DNA of 64,000 nt from Clusia tigrina. Taxonomy: Eukaryota > Arthropoda > Insecta > Diptera > Clusiidae. Shown in pieces: positions 24,081 to 37,475 of the stretch (within the stretch, counting starts at the first letter, position 1; each line of letters opens with the position of its first letter). The notes under the pieces are model-generated. The model was not told the origin of the DNA. It ran no database searches and worked only from the letters and a program-made list of their open reading frames with translations. The stretch covers positions 254,293,889-254,357,888 of the forward strand of contig OV050030.1 in NCBI GenBank assembly GCA_920105625.2. The letters run 5' to 3'. The position numbers were made by a program, and so were the translations under genes.

Positions 24081-27000
24081 GTAAAAAGTTACAAGCATTT
24101 GTATGTTGCAAACTCTGATAGGTGTAGGACGTACCGTATAGAAGTTAGGGCCATTTGAAATTTATCAGTGTTTGATTTGGGACTCAAGGGTAGCATAGCT
24201 TTGAGCGATTGCTTAAATTGACAAGAGGCTCGAGTACTTAATTGATACAAAATTTCAAGGTTTTATGACGCTCCAGTAAAAGTTGCAAGCATTTGTATGT
24301 TGCAAACTTTGATAGGTGTAGGACGTACCGTATAGAAGTTAGAGCAATTTGAAGTTTTATCAGTATTTGATTTGGGACTCAAGGGTAGCATAGCTTTGAG
24401 CGATAGCTTAAATTGACAAGTGGCTCGAGTACTTTATTGTTACAAAATTTCAAGGTTTTATGACGCTCCAGTAAAAAGTTACAAGCATTTGTATGTTGCA
24501 AACTTTGATAGGTGTAGGACGTACCGTATAGAAGTTAGGGCCATTTGAAGTTTTATCAGTGTTTGATTTGGGACTCAAGGGTAGCATAGGTTTGAGCGAT
24601 AGCTTAAATTGACAAGAGGCTCGAGTACTTAATTGTTACACAATTTCAAGGTTTTATGACGCTCCAGTAAAAAGTTACAAGCATTTGTATGTTGCAAACT
24701 TTGATAGGTGTAGGGCGTACCGTATATAAGTTAGGGCCATTTGAAGTTTTATCAGTGTTTGATTTGGGACTCAAGGGTAGCATAGCTTTGAGCGATAGCT
24801 TAAATTGACAAGAGGCTCGAGTACTTTATTGTTACAAAATTTCAAGGTTTTATGACGCTCCAGTAAAAAGTTACAAGCCTTTATATGTTGCAAACTTTGA
24901 TAGGTGTAGGACGTAACGTATAGCAGTTAGGGCCATTTGAAATTTTATCAGTGTTTGATTTGGGACTCAAGGGTAGCATAACTTTGAGAGATAGCTTGAA
25001 TTGACAAGAGGCTCGAGTACTTAATTGTTACAAAATTTCAAGGTTTTATGACGCTCCAGTAAAAAGTTACAAGCATTTGTATGTTGCAAACTTTGATAGG
25101 TATAGGACGTACCGTATAAAAGTTGGAGCCATTTGAAGTTTTATCAGTGTTTGATTTGGGACTCAAGGGTAGCATAGCTTTGAGCGTTAGCTTAAATTGA
25201 CAAGAGGCTCGAGTACTTTATTGTTACAAAATTTCAAGGTTTTATGACGCTCCAGTAAAAAGTTACAAGCATTTGTATGTTGCAAACTTTGATAGGTGTA
25301 GGACGTACCGTATAGAAGTTAGGGCCATTTGAAGTTTTATCAGTGTTTGATTTGGGACTCAAGGGTAGCATAGCTTTGAGCAATAGCTTAAATTGACAAG
25401 AGGCTCGAGTACTTAATTGTTACATAATTTGAAGGTTTTATGACGATCCAGTAAAAAGTTACAAGCATTTGTATGTTGCAAACTTTGATAGGTGTAGGAC
25501 GTACCGTATATAAGTTAGGGCCATTTGAAGTTTTATCAGTGTTTGATTTGGGACTCAAGGGTAGCATAGCTTTGAGCGATAGCTTAAATTGACAAGAGGC
25601 TCGAGTACTTTATTGTTACAAAATTTCAAGGTTTTATGACGCCCCAGTTAAAAGTTACAAGCATTTGTATGTTGCAAACTTTGATAGGTGTAGGACGTAC
25701 CGTATAGAAGTTGGGGCCATTTGAAGTTTTATCAGTGTTTGATTTGGCACTCAAGGGTAGCACAGCTTTGAGCGATAGCTTAAATTGACAAGAGGCTCGA
25801 GTACTTAATTGTTAAAAATTTCAAGGTTTTATGACGCTCCAGTAAAAAGTTACAAGCATTTATATGTTGCAAACTTTGGTAGGTGTAGGATGTACCGTAT
25901 AGAAGTTAGGGCCATTTGAAGTTTTATCAGTGTTTGATTTGGGACTCAAGGGTAGCATAGCTTTGAGCGATCTCTTAAATTGACAAGAGGCTCGAGTACT
26001 TAATTGTTACAAAATTTCAAGGTTTTATGACGCTCCAGTAAAAAGTTACAAGCATTTGTATGTTGCAAACTTTGATAAGTGTAGGACGAACCCTATAGAA
26101 GTGAGGCCTATTTGAAGTTTTATCAGTGTTTGCTTTGGGACTCAAGGGTAGCATAGCTTTGAGCGATACCTTAAATTGACCAGAGGCTCGAGTACTTTAT
26201 TGTTAAAAAATTTCAAGGTTTTATGACGCTCCAGTAAAAATGTACAAGCTTTTGTATGTTGCAAACTTTGATAGGTTTAGGACGTACCGTATAGATGTTA
26301 GGGCCATTTGAAGTTTTATCAGTGTTTGATTTGGGACTCAGGGGTAGAATAGCTTTGTGCGATAGCTTAAATTGACAAGAGGCTCGAGTACTTAGTTGTT
26401 ACAAAATTTCAAGGTTTTATGACGCTCCAGTAAAAAGTTACAAGCATTTGTATGTTGCAAACTTTGATAGGTGTAGGACGTACCGTATAGAAGTTAGAGC
26501 CATTTGAAGTTTTATCAGTGTTTGAATTGGGACTCAAGGGTAGCATAGCTTTGAGCGATAGCTTAAATTGACAAGAGGCTTAAGTATTTTATTGTTACAA
26601 AATTTCAAGGATTTATGACGCTCCAGTAAAAAGTTACAAGCATTTGTATGTTGCAAACTTTGATAGTGTAGGACGTACCGTATAGAAGTTAGGGGCAGTT
26701 GAAGTTTTATTAATGTTTGATTTGGGAATCAAGGGTAGCATAGCTTTGAGCGATAGCTTGAATTGACAAGAGGCTCGAGTACTTAATTGTTACAAAATTT
26801 CAAGGTTTTATGACGCTCCAGTAAAAAGTTACAAGCATTTGTATGTTGCAAACTTTGATAGGTATAGGACGTACCGTATAAAAGTTAGAGCCATTTGAAG
26901 TTTTATCAGTGTTTGATTTGGGACTCAAGGGTAGCATAGCTTTGAGCGATAGCTTAAATTGACAAGAGGCTCGAGTACTTTAGTGTTACAAAATTTCAAG

Positions 27001-29560
27001 GTTTTATGACGCTCCAGTAAAAAGTTACAAGCATTTGTATGTTGCAAACTTTGATAGGTGTAGGACGTACCGTATAGAAGTTAGGGCCATTTGAAGTTTT
27101 ATCAGTGTTTGATTTGGGACTCAAGGGTAGCATAGCTTTGAGCGATAGCTTAAATTGACAAGAGGCTCGAGTACTTAATTGTTACACAATTTGAAGGTTT
27201 TATGACGCTCCAGTAAAAATTTACAAGCATTTGTATGTTGCAAACTTTGATAGGTGTAGGACGTACCGTATATAAGTTAGGGCCATTTGAAGTTTTATCA
27301 GTGTTTGATTTGGGACTCAAGGGTAGCATAGCTTTGAGCGATAGCTTAAATTGACAAGAGGCTCGAGTACTTTATTGTTACAAAATTTCAAGGTTTTATG
27401 ACGCCCCAGTTAAAAGTTACAAGCATTTGTATGTTGCAAACTTTGATAGGTGTAGGACGTACCGTATAGAAGTTGGGGCCGATTGAAGTTTTATCAGTGT
27501 TTGATTTGGGACTCAAGGGTAGCAAAGCTTTGAGCGATAGCTTAAATTGACATGAGGCTCGAGTACTTAATTGTTAAAAATTTCAAGGTTTTATGACGCT
27601 CCAGTAAAAAGTTACAAGCATTTATATGTTGCAAACTTTGATAGGTGTAGGACGTGTCGTATAGAAGTAAGGGCCATTTGAAGTTTTATCAGTGTTTGAT
27701 TTGGGACTCAAGGGTAGCATAGCTTTGAGCGATCGCTTAAATTGACAAGAGGCTCGAGTACTTAATTGCTACAAAATTTCAAGGTTTTATGACGCTCCAG
27801 TAAAAATTTACAAGCATTTGTATGTTGCAAACTTTGATAAGTGTAGGACGTACCCTATAGAAGTGAGGCCTATTTGAAGTTTTATCAGTGTTTGCTTTGG
27901 GACTCAAGGGTAGCATAGCTTTGAGCGATAGCTTAAATTGACTAGAGGTTCGAGTACTTTATTGTTAAAAAATTTCAAGGTTTTATGACGCTCCAGTAAA
28001 AATTTACAAGCTTTTGTATGTTGCAAACTTTGAAAGGTTTAGGACGTACCGTATAGATGTTAGGGCCATTTGAAGTTTTATCAGTGTTTGATTTGGGACT
28101 CAAGGGTAGAATAGCTTTGTGCGATAGCTTAAATTGACAAGAGGCTCGAGTACTTAGTTGTTACAAAATTTCAAGGTTTTATGACGCTCCAGTAAAAAGT
28201 TACAAGCATTTGTATGTTGCAAACTTTGATAGGTGTAGGACGTACGGTATAGAAGTTAGAGCCATGTGAAGTTTTATCAGTGTTTGATGTGGGACTCAAG
28301 GGTAGCATAGCTTTGAGCGATAGCTTAAATTGACAAGAGGCTTAAGTACTTTATTGTTACAAAATTTCAAGGATTTATGACGCTCCAGTAAAAAGTTACA
28401 AGCATTTGTATGTTGCAAACTTTGATAGTGTCGGACGTACCGTATAGAAGTTAGGGCCATTTGAAGTTTTATCAGTGTTTTATTTGGGACTCAAGGATAG
28501 CATAACTTTGAGCGATAGCTTAAATTGACAAGTGGCTCGAGTACTTAATTGTTACAAAATTTCAAGGTTTTATGACGCTCCAGTAAAAAGTTACAAGCAT
28601 TTGTATGTTGCAAACTTTGATAGGTGTAGGACGTACCGTATAGAAGTTAGAGCCATTTGAAATTTTATCAGTGTTTGATTTGGGACTCAAGGGTAGCATA
28701 GCTTTGAGCGATAGCTTAAATTGACAAGAGGCTCGAGAACTTTATTGTTACAAAATTTCAAGGTTTTATGACGCTCCAGTAAAAAGTTACTAGCATTTGT
28801 ATGTTGCAAACTTTGTTAGGTGTAGGACGTAACGTATAGAAGTTAGGGCCATTTGAAGTTTATCAGTGTTTGATTTGGGACTCAAGGGTAGCATAGCTTT
28901 GAGCGATAGCTTAAATTGACAAGAGGCTCGAGTACTTTATTGTTACAAAATTTCAAGGTTTTATGACGCCCCAGTTAATAGTTACAAGCATTTGTATGTT
29001 GCAAACTTTGATAGGTGTAGGACGTACCGTATAGAAGTTAGAGCCATTTGAAATTTTATCAGTGTTTGATTTGGGACTCAAGGGTAGCATAGCTTTGAGC
29101 GATAGCTTAAATTGACAAGAGGCTTAAGTATTTTATTGTTACAAAATTTCAAGGATTTATGACGCTCCAGTAAAAAGTTACAAGCATTTGTATGTTGCAA
29201 ACTTTTATAGTGTAGGACGTACCGTATAGAAGTTAGGGGCAGTTGAAGTTTTATTAATGTTTGATTTGGGAATCAAGGGTAGCATAGCTTTGAGCGATAG
29301 CTTGAATTTACAAGAGGCTCGAGTACTTAATTGTTACAAAATTTCAAGGTTTTATGACGCTCCTGTAAAAAGTTACAAGCATTTGTATGTTGCAAACTTT
29401 GATAGTGTAGGACGTACCGTATAGAAGTTAGGGGCAGTTGAAGTTTTATTAATGTTTGATTTGGGAATCAAGGGTAGCATAGCTTTGAGCGATAGCTTGA
29501 ATTTACAAGAGGCTCGAGTACTTAATTGTTACAAAATTTCAAGGTTTTATGACGCTCCAG
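24081..29560 (-). repeat. 28-mer HOR, copy 2 (5479 bp)
   Basis: This is a tandem copy of 18600-24080 with the same order of diagnostic monomers: TTGCTTAAATTGACAAG, GAGCAATTTG, TGGCTCGAG, GCGTTAGC, GACGATCCAG, TTTGGCACTC, the GATCTCTTAAATTG unit, ATAGAATAGC/AGGGGTAGAATAGC and the TTAATGTTTG pair. Small differences such as AGCACAGC near 25761 and CTTTAGTGTTAC near 26980 mark independent mutation since duplication. Beyond about 29590 the sequence no longer matches the start of a third 28-mer and joins a 13-mer copy instead. Confidence 0.88.
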
Positions 29561-31930
29561 TAAAAAGTTACAAGCATTTGTATGTTGCAAACTTTGATAG
29601 GTGTAGGACGTACCGTATAGAAGTTAGGGCCATTTGAAGTTTTATCAGTGTTTGATTTGGGACTCAAGGGTAGCATAGCTTTGAGCGATAGCTTAAATTG
29701 ACAAGAGGCTCGAGTACTTAATTGTTACACAATTTGAAGGTTTTATGACGCTCCAGTAAAAATTTACAAGCATTTGTATGTTGCAAACTTTGATAGGTGT
29801 AGGACGTACCGTATATAAGTTAGGGCCATTTGAAGTTTTATCAGTGTTTGATTTGGGACTCAAGGGTAGCATAGCTTTGAGCGATAGCTTAAATTGACAA
29901 GAGGCTCGAGTACTTTATTGTTACAAAATTTCAAGGTTTTATGACGCCCCAGTTAAAAGTTACAAGCATTTGTATGTTGCAAACTTTGATAGGTGTAGGA
30001 CGTACCGTATAGAAGTTGGGGCCGATTGAAGTTTTATCAGTGTTTGATTTGGGACTCAAGGGTAGCAAAGCTTTGAGCGATAGCTTAAATTGACATGAGG
30101 CTCGAGTACTTAATTGTTAAAAATTTCAAGGTTTTATGACGCTCCAGTAAAAAGTTACAAGCATTTATATGTTGCAAACTTTGATAGGTGTAGGACGTGT
30201 CGTATAGAAGTAAGGGCCATTTGAAGTTTTATCAGTGTTTGATTTGGGACTCAAGGGTAGCATAGCTTTGAGCGATCGCTTAAATTGACAAGAGGCTCGA
30301 GTACTTAATTGCTACAAAATTTCAAGGTTTTATGACGCTCCAGTAAAAATTTACAAGCATTTGTATGTTGCAAACTTTGATAAGTGTAGGACGTACCCTA
30401 TAGAAGTGAGGCCTATTTGAAGTTTTATCAGTGTTTGCTTTGGGACTCAAGGGTAGCATAGCTTTGAGCGATAGCTTAAATTGACTAGAGGTTCGAGTAC
30501 TTTATTGTTAAAAAATTTCAAGGTTTTATGACGCTCCAGTAAAAATTTACAAGCTTTTGTATGTTGCAAACTTTGAAAGGTTTAGGACGTACCGTATAGA
30601 TGTTAGTGCCATTTGAAGTTTTATCAGTGTTTGATTTGGGACTCAAGGGTAGAATAGCTTTGTGCGATAGCTTAAATTGACAAGAGGCTCGAGTACTTAG
30701 TTGTTACAAAATTTCAAGGTTTTATGACGCTCCAGTAAAAAGTTACAAGCATTTGTATGTTGCAAACTTTGATAGGTGTAGGACGTACGGTATAGAAGTT
30801 AGAGCCATGTGAAGTTTTATCAGTGTTTGATGTGGGACTCAAGGGTAGCATAGCTTTGAGCGATAGCTTAAATTGACAAGAGGCTTAAGTACTTTATTGT
30901 TACAAAATTTCAAGGATTTATGACGCTCCAGTAAAAAGTTACAAGCATTTGTATGTTGCAAACTTTGATAGTGTAGGACGTACCGTATAGAAGTTAGGGC
31001 CATTTGAAGTTTTATCAGTGTTTTATTTGGGACTCAAGGATAGCATAACTTTGAGCGATAGCTTAAATTGACAAGTGGCTCGAGTACTTAATTGTTACAA
31101 AATTTCAAGGTTTTATGACGCTCCAGTAAAAAGTTACAAGCATTTGTATGTTGCAAACTTTGATAGGTGTAGGACGTACCGTATAGAAGTTAGAGCCATT
31201 TGAAATTTTATCAGTGTTTGATTTGGGACTCAAGGGTAGCATAGCTTTGAGCGATAGCTTAAATTGACAAGAGGCTCGAGTACTTTATTGTTACAAAATT
31301 TCAAGGTTTTATGACGCTCCAGTAAAAAGTTACTAGCATTTGTATGTTGCAAACTTTGTTAGGTGTAGGACGTAACGTATAGAAGTTAGGGCCATTTGAA
31401 GTTTATCAGTGTTTGATTTGGGACTCAAGGGTAGCATAGCTTTGAGCGATAGCTTAAATTGACAAGAGGCTCGAGTACTTTATTGTTACAAAATTTCAAG
31501 GTTTTATGACGCCCCAGTTAATAGTTACAAGCATTTGTATGTTGCAAACTTTGATAGGTGTAGGACGTACCGTATAGAAGTTAGAGCCATTTGAAATTTT
31601 ATCAGTGTTTGATTTGGGACTCAAGGGTAGCATAGCTTTGAGCGATAACTTAAATTGACAAGAGGCTTAAGTATTTTATTGTTACAAAATTTCAAGGATT
31701 TATGACGCTCCAGTAAAAAGTTACAAGCATTTGTATGTTGCAAACTTTGATAGTGTAGGACGTACCGTATAGAAGTTAGGGGCAGTTGAAGTTTTATTAA
31801 TGTTTGATTTGGGAATCAAGGGTAGCATAGCTTTGAGCGATAGCTTGAATTTACAAGAGGCTCGAGTACTTAATTGTTACAAAATTTCAAGGTTTTATGA
31901 CGCTCCTGTAAAAAGTTACAAGCATTTGTA
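29560..31930 (-). repeat. 13-mer duplication of about 27.0-29.4 kb (2543-bp offset)
   Basis: GTTACACAATTTG at 27181 reappears at 29724, and the ATTAATGTTTGATTTGGGAA unit at 29257 reappears at 31800, both 2543 bases on. Intervening markers (GACATGAGG, GTGTCGTATAG, GCGATCGCTT, AGAGGTTCGAG, GAATAGCTTTGTGCG, AGTTACTAGC, AGTTAATAGTTAC) keep their order. The right end switches near 31930 to sequence equivalent to about 26860 (GGTATAGGACG with GTATAAAAG). Confidence 0.82.
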
Positions 31931-33561
31931 TGTTGCAAACTTTGATAGGTATAGGACGTACCGTATAAAAGTTAGAGCCATTTGAAGTTTTATCAGTGTT
32001 TGATTTGGGACTCAAGGGTAGCATAGCTTTGAGCGATAGCTTAAATTGACAAGAGGCTCGAGTACTTTATTGTTACAAAATTTCAAGGTTTTATGACGCT
32101 CCAGTAAAAAGTTACAAGCATTTGTATGTTGCAAACTTTGATAGGTGTAGGACGTACCGTATAGAAGTTAGGGCCATTTGAAGTTTTATCAGTGTTTGAT
32201 TTGGGACTCAAGGGTAGCATAGCTTTGAGCGATAGCTTAAATTGACAAGAGGCTCGAGTACTTAATTGTTACACAATTTGAAGGTTTTATGACGCTCCAG
32301 TAAAAAGTTACAAGCATTTGTATGTTGCAAACTTTGATAGGTGTAGGACGTACCGTATATAAGTTAGGGCCATTTGAAGTTTTATCAGTGTTTGATTTGG
32401 GAATCAAGGGTAGCATAGCTTTGAGCGATAGCTTAAATTGACAAGAGGCTCGAGTACTTTATTGTTACAAAATTTCAAGGTTTTATGACGCCCCAGTTAA
32501 AAGTTACAAGCATTTGTATGTTGCAAACTTTGATAGGTGTAGGACGTACCGTATAGAAGTTGGGGCCATTTGAAGTTTTATCAGTGTTTGATTTGGGACT
32601 CAAGGGTAGCAAAGCTTTGAGCGATAGCTTAAATTGACACGAGGCTCGAGTACTTAATTGTTAAAAATTTCAAGGTTTTATGACGCTCCAGTAAAAAGTT
32701 ACAAGCATTTATATGTTGCAAACTTTGATAGGTGTAGGACGTGTCGTATAGAAGTAAGGGCCATTTGAAGTTTTATCAGTGTTTGATTTGGGACTCAAGG
32801 GTAGCATAGCTTTGAGCGATCGCTTAAATTGACAAGAGGCTCGAGTACTTAATTGCTACAAAATTTCAAGGTTTTATGACGCTCCAGTAAAAAGTTACAA
32901 GCATTTGTATGTTGCAAACTTTGATAAGTGTAGGACGTACCCTATAGAAGTGAGGCCTATTTGAAGTTTTATCAGTGTTTGCTTTGGGACTCAAGGGTAG
33001 CATAGCTTTGAGCGATAGCTTAAATTGACTAGAGGTTCGAGTACTTTATTGTTAAAAAATTTCAAGGTCTTATGACGCTCCAGTAAAAATTTACAAGCTT
33101 TTGTATGTTGCAAACTTTGAAAGGTTTAGGACGTACCGTATAGATGTTAGGGCCATTTGAAGTTTTATCAGTGTTTGATTTGGGACTCAAGGGTAGAATA
33201 GCTTTGTGCGATAGCTTAAATTGACAAGAGGCTCGAGTACTTAGTTGTTACAAAATTTCAAGGTTTTATGACGCCCCAGTTAATAGTTACAAGCATTTGT
33301 ATGTTGCAAACTTTGATAGGTGTAGGACGTACCGTATAGAAGTTAGAGCCATTTGAAATTTTATCAGTGTTTGATTTGGGACTCAAGGGTAGCATAGCTT
33401 TGAGCGATAGCTTAAATTGACAAGAGGCTTAAGTATTTTATTGTTACAAAATTTCAAGGATTTATGACGCTCCAGTAAAAAGTTACAAGCATTTGTATGT
33501 TGCAAACTTTGATAGTGTAGGACGTACCGTATAGAAGTTAGGGGCAGTTGAAGTTTTATTA
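31800..33561 (-). repeat. 9-mer HOR unit, 1762 bp (first occurrence)
   Basis: This interval lies between two ATTAATG monomers at 31800 and 33562, nine monomers apart. It is a mosaic. Up to about 33250 it follows the order at about 26.86-28.17 kb (offset 5087). It then jumps in mid-monomer, near 33270, from a CTTAGTTGTTAC unit straight into the CCAGTTAATAGTTAC unit equivalent to 31510. The same mosaic, jump included, recurs at 37476 and in part at 39238. The chimeric monomer was therefore itself amplified. Confidence 0.8.
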
Positions 33562-33749
33562 ATGTTTGATTTGGGAATCAAGGGTAGCATAGCTTTGAGC
33601 GATAGCTTGAATTTACAAGAGGCTCGAGTACTTAATTGTTACAAAATTTCAAGGTTTTATGACGCTCCTGTAAAAAGTTACAAGCATTTGTATGTTGCAA
33701 ACTTTGATAGGTATAGGACGTACCGTATAAAAGTTAGAGCCATTTGAAG

Positions 33750-36700
33750 TTTTATCAGTGTTTGATTTGGGACTCAAGGGTAGCATAGCTTTGAGCGATA
33801 GCTTAAATTGACAAGAGGCTCGAGTACTTTATTGTTACAAAATTTCAAGGTTTTATGACGCCCCAGTTAAAAGTTACAAGCATTTGTATGTTGCAAACTT
33901 TGATAGGTGTAGGACGTACCGTATAGAAGTTGGGGCCATTTGAAGTTTTATCAGTGTTTGATTTGGCACTCAAGGGTAGCAAAGCTTTGAGCGATAGCTT
34001 AAATTGACAAGAGGCTCGACTACTTAATTGTTAAAAATTTCAATGTTTTATGACGCTCCAGTAAAAAGTTACAAGCATTTATATGTTGCAAACTTTGGTA
34101 GGTGTAGGACGTACCGTATAGAAGTTAGGGCCATTTGAAGTTTTATCAGTGTTTGATTTGGGACTCAAGGGTAGCATAGCTTTGAGCGATCTCTTAAATT
34201 GACAAGAGGCTCGAGTACTTAATTGTTACAAAATTTCAAGGTTTTATGACGCTCCAGTAAAAAGTTACAAGCATTTGAATGTTGCAAACTTTGATAAGTG
34301 TAGGACGAACCCTATAGAAGTGAGGCCTATTTGAAGTTTTATCAGTGTTTGCTTTGGGACTCAAGGGTAGCATAGCTTTGAGCGATACCTTAAATTGACC
34401 AGAGGCTCGAGTACTTTATTGTTAAAAAATTTCAAGGTTTTATGACGCTCCAGTAAAAATGTACAAGCTTTTGTATGTTGCAAACTTTGATAGGTTTAGG
34501 ACGTACCGTATAGATGTTAGGGCCATTTGAAGTTTTATCAGTGTTTGATTTGGGACTCAGGGGTAGAATAGCTTTGTGCGATAGCTTAAATTGACAAGAG
34601 GCTCGAGTACTTAGTTGTTACAAAATTTCAAGGTTTTATGACGCTCCAGTAGAAAGTTACAAGCATTTGTATGTTGCAAACTTTGATAGGTGTAGGACGT
34701 ACCGTATAGAAGTTAGAGCCATTTGAAGTTTTATCAGTGTTTGAATTGGGACTCAAGGGTAGCATAGCTTTGAGCGATAGCTTAAATTGACAAGAGGCTT
34801 AAGTATTTTATTGTTACAAAATTTCAAGGATTTATGACGCTCCAGTAAAAAGTTACAAGCATTTGTATGTTGCAAACTTTGATAGTGTAGGACGTACCAT
34901 ATAGAAGTTAGGGGCAGTTGAAGTTTTATTAATGTTTGATTTGGGAATCAAGGGTAGCATAGCTTTGAGCGATAGCTTGAATTGACAAGAGGCTCGAGTA
35001 CTTAATTGTTACAAAATTTCAAGGTTTTATGACGCTCCAGTAAAAAGTTACAAGCATTTGTATGTTGCAAACTTTGATAGGTATAGGACGTACCGTATAA
35101 AAGTTAGAGCCATTTGAAGTTTTATCAGTGTTTGATTTGGGACTCAAGGGTAGCATAGCTTTGAGCGATAGCTTAAATTGACAAGAGGTTCGAGTACTTT
35201 ATTGTTACAAAATTTCAAGGTTTTATGACGCTCCAGTAAAAAGTTACAAGCATTTGTATGTTGCAAACTTTGATAGGTGTAGGACGTACCGTATAGAAGT
35301 TAGGGCCATTTGAAGTTTTATCAGTGTTTGATTTGGGACTCAAGGGTAGCATAGCTTTGAGCGATAGCTTAAATTGACAAGAGGCTCGAGTACTTAATTG
35401 TTACACAATTTGAAGGTTTTATGACGCTCCAGTAAAAATTTACAAGCATTTGTATGTTGCAAACTTTGATAGGTGTAGGACGTACCGTATATAAGTTAGG
35501 GCCATTTGAAGTTTTATCAGTGTTTGATTTGGGACTCAAGGGTAGCATAGCTTTGAGCGATAGCTTAAATTGACAAGAGGCTCGAGTACTTTATTGTTAC
35601 AAAATTTCAAGGTTTTATGACGCCCCAGTTAAAAGTTACAAGCATTTGTATGTTGCAAACTTTGATAGGTGTAGGACGTACCGTATAGAAGTTGGGGCCG
35701 ATTGAAGTTTTATCAGTGTTTGATTTGGGACTCAAGGGTAGCAAAGCTTTGAGCGATAGCTTAAATTGACATGAGGCTCGAGTACTTAATTGTTAAAAAT
35801 TTCAAGGTTTTATGACGCTCCAGTAAAAAGTTACAAGCATTTATATGTTGCAAACTTTGATAGGTGTAGGACGTGTCGTATAGAAGTAAGGGCCATTTGA
35901 AGTTTTATCAGTGTTTGATTTGGGACTCAAGGGTAGCATAGCTTTGAGCGATCGCTTAAATTGACAAGAGGCTCGAGTACTTAATTGCTACAAAATTTCA
36001 AGGTTTTATGACGCTCCAGTAAAAATTTACAAGCATTTGTATGTTGCAAACTTTGATAAGTGTAGGACGTACACTATAGAAGTGAGGCCTATTTGAAGTT
36101 TTATCAGTGTTTGCTTTGGGACTCAAGGGTAGCATAGCTTTGAGCGATAGCTTAAATTGACTAGAGGTTCGAGTACTTTATTGTTAAAAAATTTCAAGGT
36201 TTTATGACGCTCCAGTAAAAATTTACAAGCTTTTGTATGTTGCAAACTTTGAAAGGTTTAGGACGTACCGTATAGATGTTAGGGCCATTTGAAGTTTTAT
36301 CAGTGTTTGATTTGGGACTCAAGGGTAGAATAGCTTTGTGCGATAGCTTAAATTGACAAGAGGCTCGAGTACTTAGTTGTTACAAAATTTCAAGGTTTTA
36401 TGACGCTCCAGTAAAAAGTTACAAGCATTTGTATGTTGCAAACTTTGATAGGTGTAGGACGTACGGTATAGAAGTTAGAGCCATGTGAAGTTTTATCAGT
36501 GTTTGATGTGGGACTCAAGGGTAGCATAGCTTTGAGCGATAGCTTAAATTGACAAGAGGCTTAAGTACTTTATTGTTACAAAATTTCAAGGATTTATGAC
36601 GCTCCAGTAAAAAGTTACAAGCATTTGTATGCTGCAAACTTTGATAGTGTAGGACGTACCGTATAGAAGTTAGGGCCATTTGAAGTTTTATCAGTGTTTT

Positions 36701-37475
36701 ATTTGGGACTCAAGGATAGCATAACTTTGAGCGATAGCTTAAATTGACAAGTGGCTCGAGTACTTAATTGTTACAAAATTTCAAGGTTTTATGACGCTCC
36801 AGTAAAAAGTTACAAGCATTTGTATGTTGCAAACTTTGATAGGTGTAGGACGTACCGTATAGAAGTTAGAGCCATTTGAAATTTTATCAGTGTTTGATTT
36901 GGGACTCAAGGGTAGCATAGCTTTGAGCGATAGCTTAAATTGACAAGAGGCTCGAGTACTTTATTGTTACAAAATTTCAAGGTTTTATGACGCTCCAGTA
37001 AAAAGTTACTAGCATTTGTATGTTGCAAACTTTGTTAGGTGTAGGACGTAACGTATAGAATTTAGGGCCATTTGAAGTTTATCAGTGTTTGATTTGGGAC
37101 TCAAGGGTAGCATAGCTTTGAGCGATAGCTTAAATTGACAAGAGGCTCGAGTACTTTATTGTTACAAAATTTCAAGGTTTTATGACGCCCCAGTTAATAG
37201 TTACAAGCATTTGTATGTTGCAAACTTTGATAGGTGTAGGACGTACCGTATAGAAGTTAGAGCCATTTGAAATTTTATCAGTGTTTGATTTGGGACTCAA
37301 GGGTAGCATAGCTTTGAGCGATAGCTTAAATTGACAAGAGGCTTAAGTATTTTATTGTTACAAAATTTCAAGGATTTATGACGCTCCAGTAAAAAGTTAC
37401 AAGCATTTGTATGTTGCAAACTTTGATAGTGTAGGACGTACCGTATAGAAGTTAGGGGCAGTTGAAGTTTTATTA
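33750..37475 (-). repeat. 19-mer segment copied from about 25.5-29.26 kb (offset 8219)
   Basis: GCCCCAGTTAAAAG at 25641 and 33860, and ATTAATGTTTG at 26713 and 34932, share an offset of 8219 bases (42 monomers). So does the ATTAATG at 29257, whose counterpart at 37476 is mutated to ATT. Private changes in this copy are CTCGACTACTT near 34015, CAATGTTTTATG near 34042, CATTTGAATG near 34275 and AGTAGAAAG near 34649. Confidence 0.8.

Noticed and set aside
24721..24730. CGTATATAAG variants (for example near 24721, 27270, 29811) as TATA-box promoters
   Set aside because: They are single-base variants of CGTATAGAAG in one monomer class, with no downstream gene or initiator context; chance AT-rich sequence is sufficient.
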